A stretch of 64,000 nt of DNA from JAFAMB01 sp963775805 (GTDB taxonomy: Bacteria > Verrucomicrobiota > Verrucomicrobiia > Chthoniobacterales > JAFAMB01). Position numbers and translations under genes: made by a program. The notes beneath the pieces are model-generated. The model was given only the letters and a program-made list of their open reading frames with translations. It searched no databases and was not told the DNA's origin. The stretch's first letter is position 1; each line of letters begins with the position of its first letter. Of the stretch, positions 17,193 to 25,296 are shown piece after piece. The stretch covers positions 558,001-622,000 of the forward strand of contig CAVZKG010000001.1 in NCBI GenBank assembly GCA_963775805.1. Direction: 5' to 3'.

Positions 17193-18761
17193 ATGTCGAA
17201 TGTCCTCAAAGTGAGCCTGCAAACAACGATTTACAGCCTGGCCGAACGTGGATGGTCGCAGCGACGAATTGCGAGCGAGTTGGGGATCAATCGCGAAACG
17301 GTACGCCGGTATCTGCGACTGGCAAAACCGGCCATTTCGATCGCCGGCTCTGAGGAGGAAGCGGATCGAAAACCAGCCATTTCGATCACCGGCGAACCAG
17401 CAGAGCCGACACAGTCAAAACCAGCCATTTCGATTGCCGGCGTTGGGGCTGGGCGCAGGAGTCGGTGCGAAAGCTTGGTTGAGGTGATTGCAGCCAAACT
17501 CGAGGCTGGCTTAAGCGCCCGGCGTATCTACCAGGATCTGGTCGAGCAAAACGACTTCGGCGATTCCTATCAATCGGTTCAGCGTTTTGTCCGCAAGCTT
17601 AAAGCGACGCAGCCGCGGCGGGTTTGGCGCATGGAAGCTCAGCCTGGCGAGGAAGTACAGGTAGACTTCGGTCTGGGCGCTCCGATTGACGATGGAGCGA
17701 GCCGATCACGAAGGAGCTGGGTCTTTCGCATGGTCTTAAGCTATTCGCGCAAAGCCTATAGCGAAGCGGTACTTCGTCAGGACACCGAAACGTTCCTGCG
17801 CTGTCTGGAAAACGGCTTACGAGCCTTCGGCGGTGTGCCGCTCCTACTCAATCTGGACAACTTAAAAGCGGCGGTTCTCAAAGCCGATTGGTTTGATCCG
17901 GAAATTAATCCCAAACTGGCCGACTTCTGCCGGCATTACGGGCTCCACGTCATGCCGTGTCGGCCTTATAAGCCCCAACACAAAGGTAAAGTGGAGAGAG
18001 GGGTCGGTTATGTCCGTGCCAACGCCCTGAAAGGACGGCGGTTCAAATCACTGAGCGAAGAGAACCTCTTTCTCAAGCAATGGGAAAGCCAGGTGGCTGA
18101 CAAACGCATCCATGGGACCACGCGCAAACAGGTCGCGACCTGTTTTGAAGAGGAACGCGCCCATCTGCAACCGCTGGCCGACTCGCTTTTCCCTAGCTTC
18201 CAGGAAGCTCGGCGCAACGTTCATCGCGACAGTTACGTTGAAGTGGCCCGCGCCTTTTATGAAGTTCCCGCTGAACTGATCGGCCGCCAAGTCTGGGTGC
18301 GCTGGGACAGCCGCTGCGTAAGAATTTTCAATGACCGGATGGAACAGATGCAAATCCATACCAGGGTCGAACCGGGTCAGTTTAGCCATGTCCTGGGTGC
18401 CAGAGGCCTGCATGCCCCGGTCTTGAGCTCCTGCCGTTACTGGATCAGCCGGGCCGGGGTTCTTGGCGATCCATGCGGCCAATGGGCTCAAGGGGCCTTC
18501 GACCAACGCGGAGCCGAGTCGCTACGCTCCATTATGGGCCTGTGCGGCTTGATTAAGAATCACTCGGCTTCAGCAATCAATGACGCCTGCTCCAAGGCAC
18601 TCAAAGCTGGCACCTATCGATTTAAAGATCTTCGTCGGCTGCTCGGCCAGCAAAGTGAGCAAAAGGTCTTCGCCTTCGCCGACAACCATCCACTCATCCG
18701 AGACCTGAGGGTCTACTCCAACTTTATTAACCAGTTCCACTCTCATGAACAACACCCTTAA
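17193..18761 (+). CDS. istA: IS21-family transposase IstA
   Basis: IstA is the DDE transposase of the element and works with the ATPase IstB. Residues 12-42 form a helix-turn-helix (SLAERGWSQRRIASELGINR). The catalytic triad is visible as Asp158 in EEVQVDFG, Asp222 in LLNLDNLKAAV and Glu268 in HKGKVERGVGY. Between the helix-turn-helix and the rest lies an unusual linker with three copies of KPAISI(A/T)G at residues 45, 60 and 76. The DNA behind these copies repeats a 25-bp unit very like the terminal binding site (next entry). Length 522 is slightly above the family norm, as expected from this insertion. It overlaps istB by 17 bp. Confidence 0.95.
   Translation: MSNVLKVSLQTTIYSLAERGWSQRRIASELGINRETVRRYLRLAKPAISIAGSEEEADRKPAISITGEPAEPTQSKPAISIAGVGAGRRSRCESLVEVIAAKLEAGLSARRIYQDLVEQNDFGDSYQSVQRFVRKLKATQPRRVWRMEAQPGEEVQVDFGLGAPIDDGASRSRRSWVFRMVLSYSRKAYSEAVLRQDTETFLRCLENGLRAFGGVPLLLNLDNLKAAVLKADWFDPEINPKLADFCRHYGLHVMPCRPYKPQHKGKVERGVGYVRANALKGRRFKSLSEENLFLKQWESQVADKRIHGTTRKQVATCFEEERAHLQPLADSLFPSFQEARRNVHRDSYVEVARAFYEVPAELIGRQVWVRWDSRCVRIFNDRMEQMQIHTRVEPGQFSHVLGARGLHAPVLSSCRYWISRAGVLGDPCGQWAQGAFDQRGAESLRSIMGLCGLIKNHSASAINDACSKALKAGTYRFKDLRRLLGQQSEQKVFAFADNHPLIRDLRVYSNFINQFHSHEQHP
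17324..17441 (+). repeat. Three 25-bp repeats inside istA that resemble the terminal transposase-binding sites
   Basis: Copies at 17324-17348, 17369-17393 and 17417-17441 share AAAACC(A/G)GCCATTTCGAT plus a CCGGC tail. They start 45 and 48 bp apart, so they stay in frame. The first 11-13 bases match the terminal unit TCAAAACCAGCCA. In protein they give the KPAISI linker repeats. Confidence 0.85.
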
Positions 18762-19530
18762 ACAACACGCTCGAACTCTGCGTTTATCCGGTCTCCTTGA
18801 GAGTCTGGAATTGCGTTTGCAGGAGGCCGAAGCCAATCGACTGCCCTATGCCCAGTTCCTTGAGCTACTCTTCCAGGATGAGATCAACGTTCGTCATCAA
18901 CGGTTGATTAACCGTCGTCATAAATTAGCCGACTTCCGTGAAGTACGCTCCCTGGACAACTTCGACTTCAGTTTTAATCCCAACACCAATCGCGCTCAGA
19001 TCTATGAACTAGCGACCGGACACTTTGTCGCTCAGCGCCGGGACGTGCTCCTGGTTGGTCCTCCTGGTGTCGGAAAAAGTCATCTCGCGCAAGCCATCGG
19101 TCGCGAGGTACTCAAGGCCGGCTTCCTGGTTCTTTACCGCTCCATCTTTGATTTAGTGCGCGAATTACTGGCCCAGGAAACTCAAGTCGCTGAAAGCCGC
19201 CTGCTGAACAAGTACCTGAAGCCCGATCTGCTGATCATTGACGATATGGGACTCAAAATCCTGCCGCAAAAGAGCGGCGAGATCCTCCTGGAAATCATCA
19301 TGCGCCGTTACGAGAACCGGTCCACCATGATGACCTCCAATCGACCCATCGAAGAATGGGGTAAATTGCTCAGCGATGTCCCTGCCGCCAGCGCGATCCT
19401 CGACCGCTTGCTGCATCATGCCGAAATCATCCCCATCAACGGTCGCAGTTATCGACTCCAGCCCAAAGCCAAACGCGGGGTTCCCTCAGAGCGCTCCGTA
19501 GCCTCCAGTTCAAGCCCAAATCCGGCATAA
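18745..19530 (+). CDS. istB: IS21-family helper ATPase IstB
   Basis: IstB is a DnaC-like AAA+ ATPase that assembles on DNA and selects the target for IstA. Walker A is GPPGVGKS at residues 105-112 and Walker B is LLIIDDMG with Asp166-Asp167. The sensor-1-like TSNRPIEEWG follows near residue 200, and the C-terminal sensor-2 region and basic tail are complete. Length 261 is typical. Translation is probably coupled to istA by the 17-bp overlap. About 250 bp of non-coding DNA follows before the right end. Confidence 0.95.
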   Translation: MNNTLKQHARTLRLSGLLESLELRLQEAEANRLPYAQFLELLFQDEINVRHQRLINRRHKLADFREVRSLDNFDFSFNPNTNRAQIYELATGHFVAQRRDVLLVGPPGVGKSHLAQAIGREVLKAGFLVLYRSIFDLVRELLAQETQVAESRLLNKYLKPDLLIIDDMGLKILPQKSGEILLEIIMRRYENRSTMMTSNRPIEEWGKLLSDVPAASAILDRLLHHAEIIPINGRSYRLQPKAKRGVPSERSVASSSSPNPA

Positions 19531-19730
19531 ACGGCGCCTCCCTACGGACTGCCCTCCATTTATTCCGTTTTGACCTTGATCTGGAGGCTGCTGCAGCGCA
19601 GAAGCAGTCACCGCATTTTGCTTTTAATCGCTTCTCGCTCGTGCCTCGCTCCCATCGATTAACGCAAAACTATCAACCTAACAAAACGCCACTTGCCAAC
19701 TTCCCGAAATCCCTCTAATAACCACAAAAG

Positions 19731-19782
19731 TGGCTGGTTTTGATTCGATAACTATTGGCTGGTTTTGAACTGATCGGTGACA
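19731..19782 (-). repeat. IS21 right end with two transposase-binding units
   Basis: Inverted units TGGCTGGTTTTGA at 19731-19743 and 19756-19768, then the terminal TGATCGGTGACA ending at 19782. These mirror the left end with one base difference in the terminal block and a one-base spacing change. Confidence 0.85.
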
Positions 19783-19795
19783 TGCAGCAGACAGC

Positions 19796-20683
19796 ATGAA
19801 TCAAAAGCGAGTTATTATCTGTCCGAAATGCGGTCAAGCCTATCCTTGGAGTGTGCTTCCTTGCATCGCATTGGATCAATTGGAGGACTGGACTGACTAT
19901 GTTTCTTACAGCCCCAAATGGCGGTCGAGCGTTGGACGACTTGACCGGCCAAATGGCCTAGATTTTTTCATACCAACTCTCAGGACTTGTACGCGTTGCG
20001 AAAGCGTGTTTGAAATCAATCCCACGGCTGCTTGCACATCGCAACAAGCCGAAGCGACGGAAGTAGCCGGCTCCGCTGGATCACGAGAATACCTTCGGTT
20101 TCTGAAGACATCGGAAAATATTCCCGAAACCAAGTACGCGAACATAGTGCTCGAAGCTTGGGCTAGATCAAACGACAGATTGCGTCAAGCCCAGCATGCT
20201 GAGTTACAAAATCCATACCGCAACCAAATCTTGGCCGTCCTTATCGATGGCCTGCAATCGAGTGTAGGTCCCTATCGTGTCCGTGCCGCAGAAGCGGCTC
20301 GCCAATCTGGCAATTTTTCGCTGGCAATCAGTCTGCTAAATCAGGAATTCGAACCTTCGATCAGACCGTACGCAGATTTCGTCCGTGATTTGGCGCAATT
20401 GGGAGATGTTTTGGTGAGAAAGATAGCGGTTTATCCGGAGATAACCGCTTTTGAAAAGGCAAAAGTGCGAGCCGTGGAATACGCCGCCGAACTCGTCCGC
20501 GCACAGGCCGAGTGGGAGAAAAAGAAAAAGGCGATCAGCCAAGAACACAGTAGCGTGGGTGGGATGGGTTGCCTTCTCCTTTTAGCGGGAGTTCTTGGGG
20601 CCGGCTTTTTGGGTCAACTCGCGATTTGGCTGATTTTTGCTCGGGATCGTCGTTTTTCTTGTTTTCTTACCCCTTTCAAATAA
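19796..20683 (+). CDS. Unrecognised protein with N-terminal zinc-ribbon cysteines and C-terminal membrane segment
   Basis: I do not recognise the family. The 295-residue protein has CPKC at residues 10-13 and CTRC about 50 residues later, which together could bind one zinc. The middle (residues 110-240) is helical, ending in a charged stretch with KKKK near residue 240. One or two hydrophobic segments follow (GCLLLLAGVLGAGFLGQLAI). It starts 14 bp beyond the right end of the IS21 element, so its promoter may be altered. The next ORF starts inside its last codons in another frame and begins with a second hydrophobic stretch. The two may therefore be one gene split by a frameshift near 20630-20680, giving a helical-hairpin membrane anchor in the middle. 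Confidence 0.5.
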   Translation: MNQKRVIICPKCGQAYPWSVLPCIALDQLEDWTDYVSYSPKWRSSVGRLDRPNGLDFFIPTLRTCTRCESVFEINPTAACTSQQAEATEVAGSAGSREYLRFLKTSENIPETKYANIVLEAWARSNDRLRQAQHAELQNPYRNQILAVLIDGLQSSVGPYRVRAAEAARQSGNFSLAISLLNQEFEPSIRPYADFVRDLAQLGDVLVRKIAVYPEITAFEKAKVRAVEYAAELVRAQAEWEKKKKAISQEHSSVGGMGCLLLLAGVLGAGFLGQLAIWLIFARDRRFSCFLTPFK

Positions 20684-21368
20684 ATCCGACCGCCAAGCCA
20701 AAGCATGGGAAGAAAAAAACCCAAAACCTGCATGGAAAGTCGTTACTCCTACCTTTAATGCAGTGCCCCCTATCATTTCCGCAGAAAGCCTTCCAAACAG
20801 TGCAAATCAAAGTACCAAAGCTCAGGTCTCCGAAGAACTTGACGAGTACGCGCAGCTCGGGCTGGCGGCGGCAAGCCGGGTTCCTTTGGTCGCGCAAAAG
20901 CTTGGATTCTCAGTCGGCTTAAAGGATTTCTCTGGCGAGAAAAGCAAGCATATTGTTCTGCTGAGCATGCTCTTCGAACTGCTCCTTTTTGAGCGCGAAC
21001 TGAATGATAGTCACTCGATTCTCGCCCCTGATGTGAAGGCACGTTTCCACAAAAGTTTTGCCAGATTTATCTTTCAAGAACTCGGCTTCCAAGAGACTAA
21101 ATTACCGGAACTTCCCGAGAGCTTCTACGCCGCACTGAAAAGCTACGAAGGACTGCCGTTTTATGACCCTGTTCCAGGCCTGGGTGGTTCGGCAACCGTT
21201 CTGGGCAAATTTTTAGCAGCCGTAATTCAGGAAGCCAACCTGGATGCAACGCCAAGTACGGGTGTAGAGACGCCAGCCGAAATTTTGGTGCGGCACGCGC
21301 AAATGGAGCAGACTCGGGGCATTTATCGCCCGTTTCTGGAGCGACATATTATTTATGGAAAGAACTGA
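20637..21368 (+). CDS. Unrecognised protein with N-terminal membrane segment, possibly the second half of the preceding gene
   Basis: A TTG codon at 20637 is the only start between the stop at 20631 and the first hydrophobic stretch (GIVVFLVFLPLSN). The rest, about 220 residues, is soluble and mostly helical with no motif I know. It has LFELLLFERELND in the middle and ETPAEILVRHAQMEQTRG near the end. It overlaps the previous ORF by 47 bp. Because the previous protein ends in a hydrophobic segment and this one starts with one, a single frameshifted gene is as likely as two coupled genes. Confidence 0.45.
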   Translation: MLGIVVFLVFLPLSNKSDRQAKAWEEKNPKPAWKVVTPTFNAVPPIISAESLPNSANQSTKAQVSEELDEYAQLGLAAASRVPLVAQKLGFSVGLKDFSGEKSKHIVLLSMLFELLLFERELNDSHSILAPDVKARFHKSFARFIFQELGFQETKLPELPESFYAALKSYEGLPFYDPVPGLGGSATVLGKFLAAVIQEANLDATPSTGVETPAEILVRHAQMEQTRGIYRPFLERHIIYGKN

Positions 21369-21999
21369 GAAATCCGATGAAGGCGTGAGTATGAATTTCC
21401 CGAGTAGTCTTCTGCTCGCTTCCCACGCACGAGATTCTGTTCGTGCAGACGCTCTGGCAAATCCGTCGGGACCCCGAGGACCTGCCTGATCGATTGATAT
21501 AGGGTACTAGGCCGATTCGATTTGTCGGCACTTCGCGCGCTTAAGAGCGTCCCGCTGCAGATCGAGTGTCTGATCATCGGTCGCTATCGGTTATTGTCGC
21601 CCTGCACTTACTGCACTCAAATCGTAGACTGCTGTACTACTTCCGAGGACAAAAGTAAGAATCGGGGTTGTCTACGATTTAAGTGCAGTAAAACGGCCAT
21701 TGTCTACGATTTAAGTGCAGGGCGACAGCAGCCATCTCACGCCGCAAAGATCCGGCAAAACTCTCCTCCTGCGCAGAGTGATAGTAAAAAGTTGATTGAC
21801 TAATAACATCACACACACGGACCCAAAAAGAAGCTCCGCGCACTACTTTCGGGGACGAAGCTCTGCTTTGACTTTGTGGCCGTTACTTCGCATTGCGACC
21901 TGTTTGCCAAGTTCGTCAAGTTTGACATGCTGGACCAGCCGGACCGGGTTTCGGTTCGGCTAGGGATCCTGACGCGTACCAGCCGCTGGAGCGCTCCCA
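21369..21999. other. Gene-free stretch containing a small IS21-type derivative
   Basis: Apart from the 133-bp terminal-repeat element at 21595-21727 (listed separately), I see no gene or regulatory site that I can support here. Confidence 0.4.
21595..21727. mobile_element. 133-bp non-coding element with IS21-type ends (MITE-like)
   Basis: It starts TGTCGCCCTGCACTT and ends with the exact inverse AAGTGCAGGGCGACA. Internal units CTGCACT(C/T)AAATCGTAGAC occur once on the left and twice, inverted, on the right (TCTACGATTTAAGTGCAG ending at 21688 and 21720). This two-unit end design beginning TGT and ending ACA is that of IS21-family elements, but there is room for no gene. It differs in sequence from the complete IS21 at 17-19.8 kb and must derive from another member. 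No target duplication is apparent. Confidence 0.7.
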
Positions 22000-22129
22000 C
22001 TATTGTGTGGGAATCAATTCGAATTCCTCGCTTAGAATGTAAGGCTTGCCGTTGATCTCTATGGTGAAACCTGGCTCCAAATATTCTTCATCGAGGATCA
22101 ATTTTGATAAAAGCTCTTCAGTAGTCATT
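22000..22129 (-). CDS. Small acidic protein, coupled to the gene upstream
   Basis: A 42-residue ORF (MTTEELLSKLILDEE...) starts at 22129, inside the last codons of the preceding gene (ATGACTACTGA overlap). It is acidic and contains FTIEINGKPYILSEEFEL, which looks like a short beta-hairpin. No family was recognised. A longer reading from 22257 overlaps the neighbour and is unlikely. Its coding status rests on the overlap and composition only. Confidence 0.35.
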
Positions 22130-22537
22130 TCGCAGCACCAGCATGCTCTCTGTCGCAGATCCAACTCCTCTGAAATATTCGTCGTCAAATACGTCCGCAA
22201 AACTCTCGTATGGTCCACTAATCCCTTCAATGGATTTACCTGCCCAATAGCGTCCAAGAAACTCTTTAATGTATTCTACGCCATTAGAACACATCCCTCC
22301 GGAATCCCAAGACTGGCGGTAAACCTCTCCACCGTTTGCCTCCAGAAGCTCAAGAAAGTTACCTTTCCATTCCTCGGGATCTTCTCCTGGCCACAGTTGG
22401 AAAATTGAGCCAGTAGCGTTCGCAGTCTCCCTATGGTTGAGAAAATCGTCGAGCGTTGCAACGACCGGTGCCTTCTCTCCGACGTGATCGCGGCCAGGCA
22501 TTTTATTGGCAACAGCCTCAATTCTTTGCGCGTCCAA
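22118..22537 (-). CDS. Unrecognised small acidic protein
   Basis: This 139-residue acidic protein contains YIKEFLGRYWAGKSIEGI and a WPGEDPEEWKGNFLELLEANG segment. It has no signal peptide and no catalytic motif that I can name. Size, acidity and position in a row of three tiny minus-strand genes resemble immunity or antitoxin-type proteins of accessory islands, but this is only an impression. It starts 10 bp after the stop of the upstream gene (22547-22870), and the next gene downstream overlaps its end. Confidence 0.45.
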   Translation of the reverse strand: MDAQRIEAVANKMPGRDHVGEKAPVVATLDDFLNHRETANATGSIFQLWPGEDPEEWKGNFLELLEANGGEVYRQSWDSGGMCSNGVEYIKEFLGRYWAGKSIEGISGPYESFADVFDDEYFRGVGSATESMLVLRNDY

Positions 22538-22546
22538 TCTCGGGAT

Positions 22547-22870
22547 TTAATATTTTGCATCCCGCAACTCCTCTGTCAGAAGCCCAATAAACTCCTGAGG
22601 CGACATCGAAATGCCGCCGATCTCTAAAGAGGACATATCGATGTCCGATATTGTCCGTGCAAAAGCGCCGGAAAGCGCGGTGTATGGACCTGCTTGCCCC
22701 GCATCGGTCGATTGAGCGTAATAACCGCCTTCATATTCGTAGATGGCAGCCCACCGCTGAATCCCAGATCCAAGATTTGAGGAAAACCATATGATGAGTT
22801 TTCCAGCACGTTGAATTTCCGTTCCGAGCAGGCGGAGGTACGCTTTTAGTTGGAGTCCATCGTAAAGCAT
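22547..22870 (-). CDS. Unrecognised small protein, first of three
   Basis: This 107-residue protein contains WFSSNLGSGIQRWAAIYEYE followed by GGYYAQSTDAG and ends MSPQEFIGLLTEELRDAKY. The frame is open and the composition protein-like. I recognise no family. It leads a set of three closely spaced minus-strand ORFs that sits between the IS21-type fragment and a broken integrase, so it is probably recently acquired. Confidence 0.45.
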   Translation of the reverse strand: MLYDGLQLKAYLRLLGTEIQRAGKLIIWFSSNLGSGIQRWAAIYEYEGGYYAQSTDAGQAGPYTALSGAFARTISDIDMSSLEIGGISMSPQEFIGLLTEELRDAKY

Positions 22871-23095
22871 TTCAGGCGGGTGTTATTCTTTGAAACAGTG
22901 ATGGTTAAATTCCAGCTGGTGATTCATAGTGGCAAGACCCAGGCGCAGATAGCCCGGGAATTCTCTTCGGGACCCATCTGCTCTCCATCGAGCGATGCTA
23001 AGAGTTGTGTTTTCTTTGCGGTTAGTCGAGAAATGATGTTGATAGGGTGAAACACGCGTGAAGGCGAAGTTCAAGGTGTTTCAGCATGGCGGAAT

Positions 23096-24060
23096 TCAGT
23101 ACCGAATCCTCTCCATGTCTTCGAGCAAAACCTTCTGACCGCGGCGGTCATAGAGTTTCGTGGTCCGGCTGTCGGCGTGGCCGGCGATTCGCTGAGCGGC
23201 TTCCAAGAGTGCCGTCATTTTCCAGAAAATTCGTGATGCCGGTCGCCCGAAATGAGTGAGGCGAATAGTGAGCCGGCAATCCGGCTTGTTTGAGCCGTCG
23301 TTTGAGCATGTCCGCGGCGTCAGTGCGCACCAGCGGCCGGCGCGATAACTTTCCGGTTTTTCCCAAAGCGGCCGGGAACAAAGGAGAGCCTGGCTCCTTG
23401 TCGAGGCCGGTTGCTTTGAGGTATTCGTCCAGGAGCTCTTCGAGCTTGTGGTGCACGGGAAGCTCTTTCTCTTTGCCGCCTTTCTCTTTAAAGCGGAGCA
23501 AAAACCGTTTCCCTGAAGGATAATAGTCTTCGACCTTCAGATTCACGACGGCGCCGATCCGGGCGAAAGTGTAGGCAAGGACCCCGAGCAGAGCGCGATC
23601 GCGGAGGCCGGTGTGCGTGGATGTCTCGATCACGCCCAGAAGCTTTTGAACTTCACCTTCGACAAATGCCGGCGTTTTGCCTTCGGTCCGTGAAAATCTC
23701 TCGGTTTTGACTTCCCGGGCCGGATTCATGGCCAGCACTCCTTTTTCGGTCAGCCAGGAAAACAGCATCCGGATCGCGGCCATGTGCTGTTTGACCGTGG
23801 GCGGCGCGGCCTGGCGTTGCAACGTCTCGATGTAGGCGGCGACCGTGATCGGCTCAATGTCTTCGAGGTCCTGATACCCGGCGCGCTCAGCCCAGGCCAT
23901 GAACTGTTGGATTGCCCGGTAATAGGCGGCTCGGGTGTTCGCGTTGCGGATCGGGACCGTAAAAAACTCGAAGAACTTTTTCCGGTTGACGGCCCGGCGC
24001 GTTCGATGAGAGTGGGAGTTGGGAAAGTTTGGGGTGAAACAACGGCAAGTTCGGAGTCCG
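23096..24060 (-). pseudogene. Tyrosine recombinase/integrase with a one-base frameshift in the catalytic domain
   Basis: On the minus strand, the SAM-like N-terminal domain (KKFFEFFTVPIRNANTRAAY, VAAYIETLQRQ) is followed by the catalytic domain with the first Arg in TFARIGAVVNLKVEDY and the HSFRATGITNFLE box. Directly after GTL an extra G (CTTGGAAGCC where CTTGAAGCC is expected) shifts the frame. The missing part, EAAQRIAGHADSRTTKLYDR with the second His and the nucleophilic Tyr, is readable in the next frame to the stop at 23096. Upstream the frame stays open to about 24060 without an ATG. A recombinase of this type usually drives integration of an island or IS-like unit. As it stands it is inactive. 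Confidence 0.85.
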
Positions 24061-24445
24061 GCATTGCCGCAAGAGAGCTACACTAAAGGGTCCCCTTTTG
24101 GCCAGTCATAAAGGGGTTATGAAGGACTAAAGTTAGGCGAGGCTGAGTTTGTTTTGCGTGTGGCTTTCGTCTTCGACGCGATCGGTCTCGCTTGAGTGTG
24201 ACTGAAGATGATCCAGGAGGTTATTCGAGCCGCCAGCTAGAATATCCAACTTACGCCGCCGAAGAAACCACGCCGAGCTCCTATTGAGGCGCTAAGATTC
24301 CAATGCCGGTGCCGTTTCGCAGTTGATAAGCTTGGATTGAACACATCTGTCACGTCAAACCGAACCCGTATTCTGCCACAGTTTTCCGGTAGGTGAAAAT
24401 CGTGCGTGAATCCGACATTTGCATCAAACCACTCTCGAAGTCTTG
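24061..24445. other. Gene-free stretch between two recombinase remnants
   Basis: No gene is supported. The first 90 bases hold a short inverted repeat (AAAGGG/CCCTTT around 24085-24099) and, at 24115-24146, one copy of a 32-bp sequence found again at 31634-31665. Confidence 0.4.
24115..24146 (+). repeat. 32-bp repeat beginning GGTTATGAAGGACTAAA, copy 1
   Basis: Matches 31634-31665 at 26 of 32 positions in the same orientation. The two copies bracket the segment with the decayed dehydrogenase, DoxX and GntR-TauE genes. Confidence 0.5.
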
Positions 24446-24572
24446 CGCCGAGAGACGGTCGACTTAATGGTATCGGTGCCGCACATGAAGCGCGTCAACA
24501 GGCGCGCAGAAGTCTACGCGCGCAGTGAGGTCGAAGTGATCTTGACTGCGCCCAGACAGCCGCGGGACCGAT
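24446..24572 (+). pseudogene. Integrase mid-domain fragment on the + strand
   Basis: The + strand encodes VDLMVSVPHMKRVNRRAEVY followed by ARSEVEVILTAPRQPRDR. This is the linker and first catalytic-domain segment of the same integrase type whose N-terminal domain lies on the opposite strand at 24552-24961. Both pieces contain ET(L/V)DLM(A/V)SVP. After PRDR the reading runs into the antisense of the other copy. It is an internal scrap of a second integrase copy. Confidence 0.7.
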
Positions 24573-24961
24573 GCCATCAAGTCGAGCGTCTCTTGCCCAA
24601 GTGTAACGCCGTAGAGAAAGCGCACGGCGCTGACGGCGATGTTGACGCTGGAGGCTGACAATTGACGTTCCTTGATGAGATGGTACAGCCAGCCCGTGAC
24701 TTGCTCGTAGGAGATCAGCTCTGGCGAACGGCGATAATAGCGCGCCAGATCACAGACGTACCTTGTATAGGCTTCCCGAGTGTGTTTTGACCGGCCATGA
24801 ATGACCAGGTCCCGGATGTATTTGGTTCGTAATGGTGTCGATAGGTCGGCCATTATGCCGACCACGACTTCATGCTCACGCCCGCCACTCAAGGACGCCG
24901 CGTAGCGGCTTGGTTGAACCGGCTGCTGCTGAACCGGCGCATCGATTTGCTCCTTTGCCAA
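24464..24961 (-). pseudogene. Tyrosine recombinase N-terminal domain, catalytic domain lost at an inverted junction
   Basis: The core-binding domain of a phage/IS91-associated type integrase is clear: KYIRDLVIHGRSKHTREAYT, LISYEQVTGWLYHLIKERQL and SASSVNIAVSAVRFLYGVTL, up to DLMASVPRLSGR at about 24552. There the catalytic domain should begin. Instead the sequence becomes the reverse complement of the + strand fragment listed above. Two copies thus meet tail to tail. No catalytic residues are encoded. Confidence 0.75.
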
Positions 24962-25296
24962 CGACCCTGATGGTGACGTTCGAAACGTTTCTAGCTGCTG
25001 CTGTTCTGGTGAACCGGCGTCCTTCCGGTCGCCGCTTCAAGTAAATGTTTTCAAGTGCCATCTGGCAATCAAACGATTTAGGCGATGCTGGACTTCTCTC
25101 TGGCATCTAGAGTCCACCGCCACAGGCCTGAACCCATTTCGCTTGGCGCAGCTGCTCGTCTTCCGTGAAACGCAGCCGAGCTGAGCGCGAACTCAGAGGC
25201 GGCCAACATATCGGAATTCTTGGAAGCGGTCGCGGAATTGTAAGCCTTGAATGATTTCACACCGCAGCTGTTGGCCCACACAGTTGCCGATTAGGT
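24962..25296. other. Stretch without a recognisable gene
   Basis: Only weak ORFs in several frames. I see no family match, repeat or hairpin that I would defend. Confidence 0.35.

Larger units (their letters stand above)
17076..19782 (+). mobile_element. Complete IS21-family insertion sequence
   Basis: The element runs from TGTCAGCGATCAG at 17076 to its inverted match, TGATCGGTGACA, ending at 19782. It carries istA and istB, overlapping by 17 bp as usual for this family. Each end holds two copies of the transposase-binding unit TCAAAACCAGCCA, at 17089 and 17124 on the left and, inverted, at 19731 and 19756 on the right. Flanking bases do not show a 4-8 bp target duplication (GTCATT left, TGCAGC right). 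Either a flank has been rearranged or deleted, or the duplication has decayed. Confidence 0.93.

Noticed and set aside
22850..23050. Plus-strand ORF with HSGKTQAQIAREF as an IS3 OrfA-type fragment
   Set aside because: Only a dozen residues resemble a transposase helix-turn-helix; too little to support a call.
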